Position numbers and translations under genes: made by a program. DNA of 64,000 nt from Oceanobacillus chungangensis. GTDB lineage: Bacteria; Bacillota; Bacilli; Bacillales; Amphibacillaceae. Location of the stretch: assembly GCF_003369565.1 (NCBI RefSeq), contig NZ_PIOD01000003.1, positions 62,001 through 126,000 of the forward strand, given 5' to 3'. Shown here one piece after another: positions 23,591 to 32,766 of the stretch. The stretch's first letter is position 1; each line of letters begins with the position of its first letter. The notes under the pieces are model-generated. The model was not told the DNA's origin. It worked only from the letters and a program-made list of their open reading frames with translations, and ran no database searches.

Positions 23591-23990
23591 GTGTTTCCTC
23601 CTAATTTATTAGGAACAAGTGTCTAAAATATAATTGTTGCATTTTGTCATTAAAGACCGTTGGATGGACTTGCTTACTCTCATTTCTTAGAGAATAACCA
23701 ACGACGAAAATCCACCAACTTGCTCAATTTTTTAACATAGTTTTCAATTATAGCGTTACTTGGGTAAATAGTCAAAGCCAGTTTCCACTTAGTGAAACTT
23801 ACATTTATAAGATTTGGAAGTGCTTTAGGCTTATAACAGGGGGGGTATCGTAAACTGTTTGGAACAAATATACTATTACCCATATCATCTCCAATTTAAA
23901 CATCTTTATAAAAATTTTGTTAACAAAATTTAGAAACATTAGCATGAGTTGCATTATATACAGGCAGAATTTTTTTAGATAAAAATACAT
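23591..23990. other. Intergenic region upstream of the BCCT gene, no gene seen
   Basis: About 400 bases, very AT-rich. It should contain the BCCT promoter on the minus strand. Short ORFs at 23680-23990 lack an RBS, and nothing conserved is recognised. Confidence 0.6.
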
Positions 23991-24030
23991 CCAATAAACC
24001 CCAATTATTAATTTGATTGGAGTCTATTGG
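23991..24030 (-). terminator. Intrinsic terminator after the small ORF at 24046
   Basis: On the minus strand CCAATAGACTCCAAT pairs with ATTGGGGTTTATTGG over 15 positions (two G-U), followed by ATGTATTTTTATC. Confidence 0.75.
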
Positions 24031-24045
24031 ACATATATAAATCAT

Positions 24046-24231
24046 TTATATAAGAGGTTTTCGTTTACTTATTTGCATTGCAGCTTGTAGATCAGTAATT
24101 TCCTTTTGAATTCGTGGATATTCGGGAATCTCAGGAATATAACGTGTCTTGAGTGGGTCCATTTGTTTTGCTGATTTCGCCATCATTTCAAGAACAAGCA
24201 TTAGCTGTGCTAAAACATTATCATTTATCAC
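24046..24231 (-). CDS. Small hypothetical protein
   Basis: A 61-residue product if started at GTG 24231, where AAAGGA lies 7 bases upstream. A longer frame begins at GTG 24273, but that codon is inside the terminator of the preceding gene. The sequence has an amphipathic helix (VLAQLMLVLEMMAKSAKQM), a Pro-rich turn (IPEIPEYPRI) and a second helix with a basic end (ISKRKPLI). No Cys or membrane segment. The presence of its own terminator supports a real gene, but the family is not recognised and it could be a remnant. Confidence 0.5.
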   Translation of the reverse strand: MINDNVLAQLMLVLEMMAKSAKQMDPLKTRYIPEIPEYPRIQKEITDLQAAMQISKRKPLI

Positions 24232-24261
24232 AGGCAGTTCCTTTTGCTTCGAAGCAAATTC

Positions 24262-24295
24262 CAAAAATAACACGATTAGCTATACTAACCGTGTT
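24262..24295 (-). terminator. Intrinsic terminator after yisP
   Basis: On the minus strand AACACGGTTAG pairs with CTAATCGTGTT (one G-U) and is followed by ATTTTTG. Confidence 0.85.
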
Positions 24296-24302
24296 CTGCT
24301 GT

Positions 24303-25121
24303 TTAATTATTTATTATTTCATCTACTGTATCTTCAACTTCCGTACGAGACATTTTTTCATTGCCACTCTTTAATGTCTTTAAGGTTTTCTTCGCTAATG
24401 CGAGCGGTATTTTGCAAAATAGAAGAATACTTCTCGTATTGATTGACTTTATGTATTCATCTGCCATATCCAAGTTTGCTGCAGCGTATTGGAACATATC
24501 ATTTCTTGTCCAGCCTTCTGGTAGAAATTGCACGCCACGTTCAGCATCCTCATCTTGATTACGTAGCATATTGACTGCTTGTAATCCTCTGCCATAACCG
24601 ATTGCTAAATCATAATCTGTCTCTGTATTATTGTACCATTTCCATATATCGGACAGCATTACCCCTACTAGCCCTGCTACATAGTAAGTATACTCATCTA
24701 GATCTTCTTTTGTTTTAACAATCCAATCCTTTTCGACCCATTTCGCCATTCCCTTTGCCATGATACTTGTTGATTCTTTCACCTTGTCACGAATTTCGTC
24801 TGGGCAAACAGCTAACCAATCACCAAGCCTTAATGTCACTTCAGGCAATAGCGACTCATATGGCTTTAATAATTGTTCGTATGCCTCAACATTAAATGGC
24901 TGTTTCAAAAGTTCTGCCGTTGTAAGCAGCAGATGCTGTTTTAGATTGGAATCCAATGTTTCATGGTCTTCAATTTCGTCGATTGCTCGCATACATAAAT
25001 ATGCCGAACCTACTGTGCTTTTTAAAGTAGGATTTAATGTATTTATTGGAATGAAGAACGTTCTGCTTGTCTGCTTAAGTACACGCATTGCATCCTTATG
25101 AAGTTTCGTATTATTACTCAC
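24303..25121 (-). CDS. yisP: YisP-like squalene/phytoene synthase family protein (farnesyl diphosphate phosphatase)
   Basis: The 272-residue protein has the head-to-head prenyl synthase fold signatures: SRTFFIPI near the N-terminus, the first Asp-rich motif in SAYLCMRAIDEIEDHE (DEIED) and the second in GRGLQAVNMLRNQDEDAERG, followed by FLPEGW. The closest remembered relative is B. subtilis YisP, which hydrolyses farnesyl diphosphate to farnesol and affects biofilm and membrane microdomains; true squalene or dehydrosqualene synthases share the fold, so activity is inferred. There are no carotenoid genes nearby, favouring the YisP role. RBS region GGGAATCTAAGTG. Confidence 0.82.
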   Translation of the reverse strand: MSNNTKLHKDAMRVLKQTSRTFFIPINTLNPTLKSTVGSAYLCMRAIDEIEDHETLDSNLKQHLLLTTAELLKQPFNVEAYEQLLKPYESLLPEVTLRLGDWLAVCPDEIRDKVKESTSIMAKGMAKWVEKDWIVKTKEDLDEYTYYVAGLVGVMLSDIWKWYNNTETDYDLAIGYGRGLQAVNMLRNQDEDAERGVQFLPEGWTRNDMFQYAAANLDMADEYIKSINTRSILLFCKIPLALAKKTLKTLKSGNEKMSRTEVEDTVDEIINN

Positions 25122-25261
25122 TTAGATTCCCACTTTCCAAAGTTCTTATGGTAACTCAATTATAGCAAATTTCAACATTTTTTTCCTCTTTGTAAAATAA
25201 TCCCTACAGATGATTACTTATTCAATTTATTAAAGCGGTATCTAATATAATGTGCTATAGG

Positions 25262-25440
25262 TTCTCAGGCCAGTCGCTTCAGAAATACACTACGCTTTCC
25301 GCGGGGAGCTGGTGAGCCTACTCTTGCTATCACACTTCGTAGTCTCACCTAGGCTCTGCTTCCCGCAGGAGTCTCCGTGTATTTCTTCCGCTGAAGATTG
25401 TGCAGTTATCTTAATTTACAAGATGTAACGATATTATCAC
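25262..25440 (-). repeat. MITE-like dispersed repeat, copy 4 (inverted)
   Basis: Here the core unit lies in the opposite orientation: AAATACAC at 25283-25290 and GTGTATTT at 25377-25384 enclose CTTTCCGCGGGGAGCTGGTG and TCTCACCTAGGC, then CCCGCAGGAGTCTCC. The remainder of the element is shortened, with TTGATTGTAGCGGG near 25443. It fills the centre of the 470-base gap between yisP and the MFS gene; no gene is seen in that gap. Confidence 0.75.
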
Positions 25441-25593
25441 CGTTGATTGTAGCGGGAATCAACATTGCGCCTACTTAATTAGCACTTTATCCAAAACCCA
25501 AAACAAACTCTATTTCTGCCTTGAATTCTGGACTGAATAAGCTTAATATGGTAAAAGTATTACAGGTATCTAAATGAAGAAAGGCGTCATAAT

Positions 25594-26757
25594 ATGGATA
25601 AACGTGTATATTTATTAACAATCGTTTCCTTTGTAGTTGGAATGGTTGAATTGATAATTGGGGGAATTCTAGATTTAGTTGCGACAGATTTAAACGTTAG
25701 TCTAGGACAAGCCGGTCTATTGATTACCATATTTTCACTTACATTCGCTATATCAGCACCAATTTTATCATTTTTAACAGCAAAAATTGAAAGAAAAAAA
25801 TTAACATTAATCACGCTATTTATCTTTTTCTTTGGAAATCTTGTCGCTGTTTTTAGCCCATCCTACACAATTTTATTCATTTCTAGAATGATTTCAGCAG
25901 CAAGTAGCTCCCTGCTCATTGTCCTATGTGTTGTCATGGCTGCAAATATTGTCGAACACAAATATCGTGGACGTGCAATTGGGATTGTTAATATGGGGGT
26001 CAGTGGTTCGCTCGTATTAGGTGTCCCAATTGGGTTAATGCTCGGAAATGCTTTTGGTTGGCGTGCTCCTTTTGCAATGATCGCAGTCTTGAGCTTATTG
26101 TCGATAACTGGAATATTCCTGTTTATGAGCAAAATGGCTCCTACCGAACAAATCTCAATTAGAAAACAACTCGGTTCGCTTAAGAATGTTGTTGTGTTAT
26201 TTGCACAATCAACCACGTTTATCATGCTCACTGGTCATACAGTGCTCTATGCCTATTTAACACCATTTGTAAAATCTACAATGGATCTTGACGGGACATG
26301 GGTAAGTATCATTTACTTTGTTTTTGGAATCGCTGCAGTAAGTGGAGGTTTTATCGGTGGAACATTTTCCGACCGATTTGGCGCAAAGCCTACAATTCTA
26401 TCGGTTGTCTTACTATTCGGCATTGCAATTTTTATAATCCCATACACAACATTTTCAATCCCTTTATTTATAATAATCATGGTTGTCTGGGGTATGATGA
26501 GTTGGGCTCTCACGCCACCGATGCAAAGTTATTTAATGCAAGCTGCACCTGAGACATCAAACATTCAAATAAGCTTAAATAACTCTTCTGTGCATCTAGG
26601 TATTGCCTTTGGTTCCTCAGTCGGTGGAATTGTTATTGAACAAGCTTCGGTTAAACAAAACCCAACAGTAGGCGGACTCTTTGTTATCGTCGCATTAATA
26701 ACAGCACTTATTTCCATCACAGCTTACAAAAAGCGTAAACGTAAAGCGCAACATTAG
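25594..26757 (+). CDS. MFS transporter, DHA1 family (AraJ-like)
   Basis: The 387-residue protein has 12 predicted membrane segments, with YLLTIVSFVVGMVELIIGG at the start, the loop LSFLTAKIERKKLTLIT (motif A-like) between helices 2 and 3, YRGRAIGIVNMGVSGSLVLG in helix 5 and FSDRFGAKPTILSV in the second half. This is the AraJ/YdhP/Bcr type of drug or sugar exporter; no substrate can be assigned. RBS AAGAAAGGCG upstream of ATG 25594. It is a single gene with its own strong terminator. Confidence 0.88.
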   Translation: MDKRVYLLTIVSFVVGMVELIIGGILDLVATDLNVSLGQAGLLITIFSLTFAISAPILSFLTAKIERKKLTLITLFIFFFGNLVAVFSPSYTILFISRMISAASSSLLIVLCVVMAANIVEHKYRGRAIGIVNMGVSGSLVLGVPIGLMLGNAFGWRAPFAMIAVLSLLSITGIFLFMSKMAPTEQISIRKQLGSLKNVVVLFAQSTTFIMLTGHTVLYAYLTPFVKSTMDLDGTWVSIIYFVFGIAAVSGGFIGGTFSDRFGAKPTILSVVLLFGIAIFIIPYTTFSIPLFIIIMVVWGMMSWALTPPMQSYLMQAAPETSNIQISLNNSSVHLGIAFGSSVGGIVIEQASVKQNPTVGGLFVIVALITALISITAYKKRKRKAQH

Positions 26758-26774
26758 TGAAGTTGATATAGATC

Positions 26775-26827
26775 AAAGACTGCCACATCGAAATTCGTGA
26801 ATTACGATGTGGCAGTCTTTTTTTAGA
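26775..26827 (+). terminator. Intrinsic terminator
   Basis: AAAGACTGCCACATCG (26775-26790) pairs with CGATGTGGCAGTCTTT (26805-26820), followed by T. Confidence 0.9.
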
Positions 26828-26849
26828 TATTTATTTCCCATCGATTACT

Positions 26850-26990
26850 TCCGATACCTTTCCGGACAGTCGTTTCAATCAACTGCGGATAGTTAGTGAA
26901 GATACTAATATCCGTAACGTTCTTAGTAAAGGAATTTTCTGTAGTCCGCGGAATGCGAACTGCTTTCCTAGGTTAGCAAGTGAGCAATAA
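26850..26990 (+). repeat. Possible degraded piece of the MITE-like repeat
   Basis: Scattered fragments such as TCCGGACAGTCGTTTC, CAACTGCGGATAG and AGTCCGCGGAATGCG echo the dispersed element, but no core hairpin or clear ends remain. Confidence 0.3.
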
Positions 26991-27029
26991 TAAAGCACGT
27001 TTTTGGGCAGCCCTCGCCTTTCATTATCA

Positions 27030-27248
27030 TTAAGTTTCATCAAGGAATGCTAATCCCTGCTCATTAAGTGCAATACGAAGTTGTTCTACAGCCTTTGGTC
27101 CCATCCCATGCAATGCAAGTAATTCCGACACTTTACACTCTGCGACTTGTTCTAATCGTAAAATCCCTTTACCTGCAAGCGCCCGCACAGCTGGTTTCGC
27201 TAGATTCTTCGGTAGATTACCCTCTTCATATTGTTGTTCTTGTTCCAT
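27030..27248 (-). CDS. Helix-hairpin-helix protein resembling the RNA polymerase alpha C-terminal domain
   Basis: The 72-residue protein has an acidic start (MEQEQQYEEG) followed by a single compact helical domain: LAKPAVRALAGKGILRLEQVA, then ELLALHGMGPKAVEQLRIAL. The HGMGPKAV turn is a helix-hairpin-helix motif as in the alpha subunit C-terminal domain and related DNA-binding modules. It may contact DNA non-specifically or polymerase; nothing in context decides. The RBS is AAAGGAGATGAAAAGG. It is isolated between the MFS gene and a PadR operon. Confidence 0.75.
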   Translation of the reverse strand: MEQEQQYEEGNLPKNLAKPAVRALAGKGILRLEQVAECKVSELLALHGMGPKAVEQLRIALNEQGLAFLDET

Positions 27249-27347
27249 TCCTTTTCATCTCCTTTGCCATCAGTTAGTATCCTTTTCTTATTTTTACGTT
27301 TTTAATACTAATATAATAGCAAATAAATTTTTTCTATTAAATGTTTT

Positions 27348-27385
27348 ACTATCTTGCATAACACTATACCATATTGTAAGATAGT
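27348..27385 (+). promoter_or_regulatory. Inverted repeat before PadR pair 2
   Basis: ACTATCTT (27348-27355) and AAGATAGT (27378-27385) are perfect complements 22 bases apart, ending about 35 bp before the PadR start; a candidate PadR operator. Confidence 0.6.
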
Positions 27386-27420
27386 ATTATTATGAATAAT
27401 CTTTGTTTGGGGTGTTTATC

Positions 27421-27771
27421 ATGTCCACATCTAGTCAAATGCTCAAGGGGTTGCTTGATGGCAGTTTACTGGCACTAATTGCCAAGGGGGAAACGTATGG
27501 ATATGAAATGATTGAAAAACTCCAGCAGCATAAATTCGCTGTCGTTAGTGAGGGCAGTATTTATCCAGTATTAATGCGTTTGCAGAAGAATAATTTTGTG
27601 TCGACGGAGCTTAGAAAATCACCAAACGGACCGAAAAGGAAATATTATACGATTACAGCAGAGGGGGAAAAAGAGCTCCAGCTTTTTAAGGAACAATGGC
27701 AGCACTTATCATTCGGAATGAATTCTATCTTGGGGGAAAGGGATGAACAAAATGCTAAGTCAAAAATCTGA
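27421..27771 (+). CDS. PadR family transcriptional regulator (pair 2)
   Basis: The 116-residue protein has a PadR winged helix: QMLKGLLDGSLLALIAKGETYGYEMIEKLQ (start region), SEGSIYPVLMRLQKNNFV and the wing NGPKRKYYTITAEGEKEL. ATG 27421 follows TTTGGGGTGTTTATC. The downstream HAAS gene overlaps its end by 29 bases. An inverted repeat upstream is the likely autoregulatory site. The arrangement mirrors pair 1 at 18.6-18.9 kb and pair 3 at 60.9-61.3 kb, although the three PadR sequences are clearly diverged. Confidence 0.9.
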   Translation: MSTSSQMLKGLLDGSLLALIAKGETYGYEMIEKLQQHKFAVVSEGSIYPVLMRLQKNNFVSTELRKSPNGPKRKYYTITAEGEKELQLFKEQWQHLSFGMNSILGERDEQNAKSKI

Positions 27772-28516
27772 GCAATTTATCATTGAATTACGCATGTATT
27801 TAACATCAAAGGGAAAGAATGATCAGCAAATCAACGACATTGTTGAGGAACTTAGCGATCATTTACATGAAGCCGAAGCGGAAGGAAAAAGCGTTGAAGA
27901 TATTACAGGTGGCAGTCCAAGAGCATATATGAAAACAATTGGAAATGAAATGGGCTTTGATTTCCGTCAGTTTGCAGGTTTAGTACCGATGATGACCTTC
28001 CTTCTACTGGCATATTTCAGTCTAGGACCTGCTATTGAAGGGACAATTTCACTGTCAAAAACAGGATTATGGATAGGCCTTGGAATGGTGATTTTATCGT
28101 TTATCATTTACGGATTCTTTCTTGTTAATATACTCCCGAAATTATATCATTCAAAAAGCTTTTATGTTGTTGGTATTGCCCTTCAGCTAGTAATGACAGG
28201 AGTCTTTGTTGTCATCCTATTATTAGAATTGAAACTAGATACAGAACCTTTCTTCGTAGCAACACCAATGCAAAATAACTTGATTATAATTGCAGACATC
28301 ATCATTTTTATTGCTGCGGCTATTTACACGAAGACTTGGTTTACCATTATTTTACCGATTTTCATGGCATTAGGACCTTTAGCAACAAGGGTCATTCCTG
28401 AAAGCATTAATAAGAATCCAACTTATATTGCGATGACAATTGCAATATTAATCATCGTTTCCATTGGAATTTTGGTATTTATTATTCAAAAGGGAAAAAG
28501 GAAAAAAAACGGCTAG
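27743..28516 (+). CDS. HAAS-domain membrane protein (pair 2)
   Basis: The 257-residue protein starts with a HAAS-type domain (about residues 1-75: FIIELRMYLTSKGKNDQQI, IVEELSDHLHEAEAEGKS, ending AYMKTIGNEMGF) followed by six predicted membrane helices in a longer C-terminal region (MMTFLLLAYFSLG, GLWIGLGMVILSFIIYGFFL, FYVVGIALQLVMTGVFVVIL, and others) and a basic tail. It is larger than the pair 1 partner. Start at 27743 uses GGGGGAAAGGG inside the PadR gene; ATG 27752 is an alternative. Presumed to work with the PadR regulator in membrane stress signalling; function unproven. Confidence 0.8.
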   Translation: MNKMLSQKSEQFIIELRMYLTSKGKNDQQINDIVEELSDHLHEAEAEGKSVEDITGGSPRAYMKTIGNEMGFDFRQFAGLVPMMTFLLLAYFSLGPAIEGTISLSKTGLWIGLGMVILSFIIYGFFLVNILPKLYHSKSFYVVGIALQLVMTGVFVVILLLELKLDTEPFFVATPMQNNLIIIADIIIFIAAAIYTKTWFTIILPIFMALGPLATRVIPESINKNPTYIAMTIAILIIVSIGILVFIIQKGKRKKNG

Positions 28517-28564
28517 AAATTAATTTAGCAGACAATGAAATACATCAATAAATTGGGGGATGTA

Positions 28565-29734
28565 ATGATGACAAGAAAGCTTTATTATGAGTCCGCTTAT
28601 GAGAAGGTATGGTGGACAAACATCATCGATTCAATAGAAAGAGATGGAAAATATTTCATCATTCTTGAAGAAACTGCTTTCTATCCCCATGGCGGTGGAC
28701 AGCCATGTGACTTAGGTAGTATCGATGGAATCAAAGTATTAGATGTTTTCTCAGAGGATGGTGAAGTTGTTCACCAGGTTGAACGGTTGCCAGAAACCGA
28801 TAAAGTGATTTGTAAGCTTGATTGGGAGCGACGATTTGATCATATGCAAAATCATAGTGGCCAGCATTTATTATCCGCTGTATTTCGAGATCTTCTCCAA
28901 GCGCAAACTGTTAGTTTCCATCTTGGAACAGAGGATGTGACGATTGACATTGACCAATCAGATATTACTAATGATCAGCTCACGGTGGTAGAGCAAGAGG
29001 TAAATAATCGTATCTATCAAAATCTCGAGATTTCTAGTTATTTTGTAAGTAATGAACAACTAAGGAATATCCCCGTAGTTAAAATGCCAAAGGTAACGGA
29101 AAATATTCGCATCGTCGAAATCGAGGGCGTTGAATACAATGCATGTGGCGGTACACATGTTACACGAACCGGTCAAATTGCCATGATTAAATTATTTAAA
29201 GCTGAGAAACTAAAAGGTGCAACACGCGTTCATTTTAAATGCGGTAATCGTGCTTTGGCAGATTATAATAAGGTCCTAGCGATTATCGATACCCTTTCGG
29301 AAAAGTTCAATACTGGTAGAAAGGATATTCTTGATCGTTTTGAAAAATGGGAACAAGGATATAAACAAATTCAAACGGAACTTTCACATATTAAAGAGCA
29401 AAATGAAGCTTATTTATCTAAAGAACTGCTTTCGAATATGGAAGGAAAGCTTGTATCTCATGTTTTTGCAGACAAATCACTAAAGGATATGCAGCGGTTG
29501 GCTGCTAAAATTGTTACAGATCAAGCAATTATTGTATTACTCGCTACTACAGCTGAAAATAAGATATTACTTTATCATAGTGGATCCGAACACTTCTCGT
29601 GCGGGAAATTATTCAAGGAGCATCTCCCTGCATTTAATGGAAAAGGTGGAGGAAATGACCAATCAGCACAAGCTGGATTTCCCTCTAATGAGGATTCAGT
29701 ACAGTTCTATGAATTTATTAAAAAACAGGTTTAA
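28565..29734 (+). CDS. Alanyl-tRNA editing protein (AlaX-L type, with DHHA1 domain)
   Basis: The 389-residue protein is a free-standing copy of the alanyl-tRNA synthetase editing module, hydrolysing Ser- or Gly-tRNA(Ala). It has the metal-binding HSGQHLLSAVF motif (HxxxH), the second site CGGTHVTRTG (CxxxH), a coiled-coil segment (about 250-300) and a C-terminal DHHA1 domain with GKGGGNDQSAQAGF. The N-terminal FYPHGGGQPCDLG is also typical. The start may be ATG 28565 or 28568; GGGGGA precedes both. A tRNA-Ala gene also occurs in this window, but 20 kb away, so no link is claimed. Confidence 0.92.
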   Translation: MMTRKLYYESAYEKVWWTNIIDSIERDGKYFIILEETAFYPHGGGQPCDLGSIDGIKVLDVFSEDGEVVHQVERLPETDKVICKLDWERRFDHMQNHSGQHLLSAVFRDLLQAQTVSFHLGTEDVTIDIDQSDITNDQLTVVEQEVNNRIYQNLEISSYFVSNEQLRNIPVVKMPKVTENIRIVEIEGVEYNACGGTHVTRTGQIAMIKLFKAEKLKGATRVHFKCGNRALADYNKVLAIIDTLSEKFNTGRKDILDRFEKWEQGYKQIQTELSHIKEQNEAYLSKELLSNMEGKLVSHVFADKSLKDMQRLAAKIVTDQAIIVLLATTAENKILLYHSGSEHFSCGKLFKEHLPAFNGKGGGNDQSAQAGFPSNEDSVQFYEFIKKQV

Positions 29735-29738
29735 TAAA

Positions 29739-29779
29739 AATACAGCAGACGCATTGTGCCAACCTGCTGTATTTTTCTA
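29739..29779 (+). terminator. Intrinsic terminator after alaX
   Basis: ATACAGCAG pairs with CTGCTGTAT, followed by TTTTTCT. Confidence 0.8.
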
Positions 29780-29915
29780 TTCTTTAGATTCGCTTTCTCG
29801 GAGGAAAGATTTATGAGAGAAATATGAATTTACTGCTTCTCCTATCCATTATCCTTAGGTTCCCCCCAAGTATAATGGGTTAGTAGATTCTACGAAGTTT
29901 TTTATTAATCTACAC

Positions 29916-30203
29916 CTATCTTGCCGATTCAATTACACTTAAGATATTCTTTTCTTTCAGGATATTATCCAAACGGAACATAATCGTATTATATGCCTCA
30001 TATTTATAAACGATTAAAATATGTTTATCCATTTTAACGCCAAGAAAGAATCGCTCTACTTTTTTCTTTACATAATGCGTAATTTGTTCTTCATAAAATA
30101 ATTTTCTATTCTTGATCTTCTTTTCTACCTCATTTGTTATTGTAAAGACAAATTCCAGGACAGTAAATTGAAAATCACCACAGTACGCTGCAATTGTCAC
30201 CAT
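29916..30203 (-). CDS. Hypothetical protein
   Basis: The 95-residue product has a strong RBS (AAGGAGG, six bases before ATG 30203), which argues that it is real. The sequence is soluble, with a beta-like start (MVTIAAYCGDFQFTVLEFVF), a basic helical middle (NEVEKKIKNRKLFYEEQI, YVKKKVERFF) and a C-terminal ILIVYKYEAYNTIMFRLDN. No known motif is recognised. Neighbours on both sides are unrelated, and no terminator with a T tail is obvious. Confidence 0.6.
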   Translation of the reverse strand: MVTIAAYCGDFQFTVLEFVFTITNEVEKKIKNRKLFYEEQITHYVKKKVERFFLGVKMDKHILIVYKYEAYNTIMFRLDNILKEKNILSVIESAR

Positions 30204-31072
30204 AATAACCTCCTTCTTCTTTCAAATTTTAGTAAGAGAATATGTGAGATTAATATGCTTGGTTTCAGGAGTTGTTTAATAAGAATAATAGAAGAGGAGA
30301 AGAGGTTTTACTTCTTAATACTTTCAATCTTAAAATCCTACTTTTTCTCATTTTATCTTTATTAGACTCCAGCAATAATTTAATCGCACTAATACTTGTA
30401 AACTATGTTGGCCTTGAAAGTTCTTGCATTCTGTTTCACAGATTCTTGCTGACCTCTCTTGGAAATTCGCATTCTATTCTTTGACTTGCCCATGTATGCA
30501 TCTACGGATATCTGATTCAACCATTGCCTTAAACAGCTACATTAATCGCAAGTAACTTCCATTGATTTCAAGTAATATCCTCCCCATCTATAGGAGATGA
30601 AATTATAGAACTACTCTGGCAGGATAAAGTTAATCATGGAGTCTTTCAGAAATTATTCATTGAATAAGTAAAAATTGCTTAATATTTATTTTATGTAACT
30701 ACTTAGATAGTGATTCATATTTTTGAAAAATAGAAGCAGAAGCAATTACCTACTGTATAAGATAATCGCTTCTTTACATTCGCGGAAGAAGTTTTGGCTA
30801 CGCTCTGTCTTTACTATAAGCATCCAACTAGCTTGAAAAACAGCTCCAACTTCCAATCTAATGTTCCTATCTATTAAACAAATTCATTATTAAATCTGGA
30901 ATCATACAATTCGTTTGAATCAATCTGGCAATATCTGCGATGATTCATCATCAACTCATTTACATATTCAGATGTTGGTTCCTCGGTTAATGACGACATT
31001 TCCTGAATTCACCCAGTAATTTCATTGAAAGCATCCCAAATACTGTGAAATACAAAGCATGAAGCTAGTAAC
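30204..31072. other. About 870 bases without a supported gene, possibly decayed
   Basis: Reading frames are broken. On the minus strand a stretch at 30389-30517 can be read as a peptide containing MGKSKNRMRISKRGQ, vaguely like the C-terminal part of IS110-type transposases, but this is weak. A 39-codon frame near 30886-31005 (minus) has no convincing RBS. The rest is AT-rich with no repeat, hairpin or gene I can support. Confidence 0.4.
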
Positions 31073-31237
31073 TCACCGATACCTTTGCCTATCCTGATTA
31101 CGAAAGATAAGCAACATTAATAATCCTACACCTAGCCCAATTGCTCCACCCATTTCTATTGAATTAAACAATAATCCCAATCCCATGCCAATGATTAAAC
31201 ATATACCAAAGATAAAACCTATAATCGCATCATTCAT
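31073..31237 (-). CDS. Small glycine-rich membrane protein
   Basis: A 54-residue protein with two predicted membrane helices: IIGFIFGICLIIGMGLGLLF and GGAIGLGVGLLMLLIF, separated by NSIEM, with a basic tail (RNQDRQRYR). The repeated small-residue spacing (GxGxG, GGxxGLGxG) suggests tight helix packing. ATG 31237 is preceded by GGGGGTGGGCAAG. Similar tiny membrane proteins are scattered in Bacillaceae without known function. It is divergent from the threonine operon. Confidence 0.6.
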   Translation of the reverse strand: MNDAIIGFIFGICLIIGMGLGLLFNSIEMGGAIGLGVGLLMLLIFRNQDRQRYR

Positions 31238-31464
31238 CTTGCCCACCCCCAAATTTTACAAGGACTCTTTATTTAATTTATTCCTTTAGGAAATTTTTGG
31301 TTCATTATTATGTGAAATTTACAGATTTTTTTGGGCGAAAGTGTTTTAACTTTTTTGATTTAATTGAAATTGTTCGAAAGTTCTCTATTGCTATACGTTA
31401 ATATTCGTGTTTAAATGTATTAAATATTAAAATATTTATAGTAAATAATTTATGAGGTGATTTT

Positions 31465-32766
31465 GTGGGAAACAATGTATCTATCGGTCTTTTAGGATTA
31501 GGTGTAGTTGGTTCAGGTGTGATAAAGCTAGTTGAGGAGCATCAGGAAAAACTCGTCCATCAACTCGGATGTGGCGTGCAAGTAAAAAGTGTTTTGGTTC
31601 GCGACTTGGAAAAAACGCGTGAAGTCGCCCTTGATCGAACGTTTCTCACTTCTAATCCTGATGATGTTTTAAATGATCCAGAAATTGATATTGTTGTAGA
31701 AGTTATGGGTGGTATTGATCTCGCCCGAGAATATATTTTGAAAGCTTTTGCTGCAAAAAAACATGTTGTAACAGCGAATAAGGATCTCGTTGCCCTACAC
31801 GGTATAGAACTTCAAGAGGCTGCAAGCAAAAACAAATGTGATTTCTATTATGAAGCAAGTGTTGCAGGCGGTATTCCAATCTTGAGAGGAATCGTCGACG
31901 GACTGGCATCGGACCGAATTCAGCAAGTCATGGGGATTGTTAATGGTACTACCAACTATATTTTAACCAAAATGAATACAGAGGGATTAAGCTATGAAAC
32001 AGCATTAAAGCAAGCACAGGATCTCGGGTTTGCTGAAGCAGATCCTACATCAGATGTTGAAGGACTCGATGCAGCTAGAAAAATGGCAATTTTAGGCCGA
32101 CTCTCCTTTTCAACCGATGTTGACTTAGAGGATGTTGAAGTGAGTGGCATTACGAACATCGAAATTGAAGATTTAGAGTATGGAAAGCAGCTTGGATATA
32201 CAATGAAACTGATAGGCTTCGCTAATTTCGATAACCAACAGCTTGAAATCAACGTACAGCCAACCCTCCTTTCTAATAGCCATCCATTATCAGATGTGAA
32301 GAATGAGTATAATGCAGTGTATGTATACGGGAAAGCAGTCGGGGAAACGATGTTTTACGGACCTGGTGCAGGAAGCTTACCAACAGCTACTGCTATTATG
32401 TCTGACGTTATTGCTGCTATTAAAAATATGCGATTAGGTGTAACTGGAAACCAATTTGTGAAATCCCATTTTAAGAAAGTATTAAAAACACCTGAACAGC
32501 GATATGGACAATATTATGTACGTCTCCATGCAAAAGATGAAGTTGGCGTATTCTCACGTATTTCTACCTTATTTAATGACCTTAACATTAGCTTCAAACG
32601 GATCTTACAAAACCCAAATAAAAAGGCAGAAACAGCAGAGATTGTCGTTGTTACACACCAAACATCACTAGAAAACTTCCAAAAGGCATTAGAAAATCTA
32701 AACGAATTACAAGCTGTACTCGAAGTAAACAGTTATTATAAGGTAGAAGGAGATGTAGCAAAATGA
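31465..32766 (+). CDS. hom: Homoserine dehydrogenase
   Basis: The 433-residue protein catalyses NAD(P)H reduction of aspartate semialdehyde to homoserine. It has the nucleotide-binding [16 protein letters not shown], the conserved [26 protein letters not shown], and the catalytic-domain segment [19 protein letters not shown] with the conserved Asp and Lys. A C-terminal ACT domain ([18 protein letters not shown]) allows feedback control, probably by threonine. It starts at GTG 31465 with GAGGTGA upstream. It overlaps thrC by four bases. Confidence 0.96.
   Translation: MGNNVSIGLLGLGVVGSGVIKLVEEHQEKLVHQLGCGVQVKSVLVRDLEKTREVALDRTFLTSNPDDVLNDPEIDIVVEVMGGIDLAREYILKAFAAKKHVVTANKDLVALHGIELQEAASKNKCDFYYEASVAGGIPILRGIVDGLASDRIQQVMGIVNGTTNYILTKMNTEGLSYETALKQAQDLGFAEADPTSDVEGLDAARKMAILGRLSFSTDVDLEDVEVSGITNIEIEDLEYGKQLGYTMKLIGFANFDNQQLEINVQPTLLSNSHPLSDVKNEYNAVYVYGKAVGETMFYGPGAGSLPTATAIMSDVIAAIKNMRLGVTGNQFVKSHFKKVLKTPEQRYGQYYVRLHAKDEVGVFSRISTLFNDLNISFKRILQNPNKKAETAEIVVVTHQTSLENFQKALENLNELQAVLEVNSYYKVEGDVAK

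Noticed and set aside
23680-23990. Two short ORFs upstream of the BCCT gene
   Set aside because: Low-complexity AT-rich frames with no RBS, in the expected promoter region.
31250-31464. T-box or other riboswitch before hom
   Set aside because: No T-box sequence, specifier stem or terminator/antiterminator pair could be found in the short leader.
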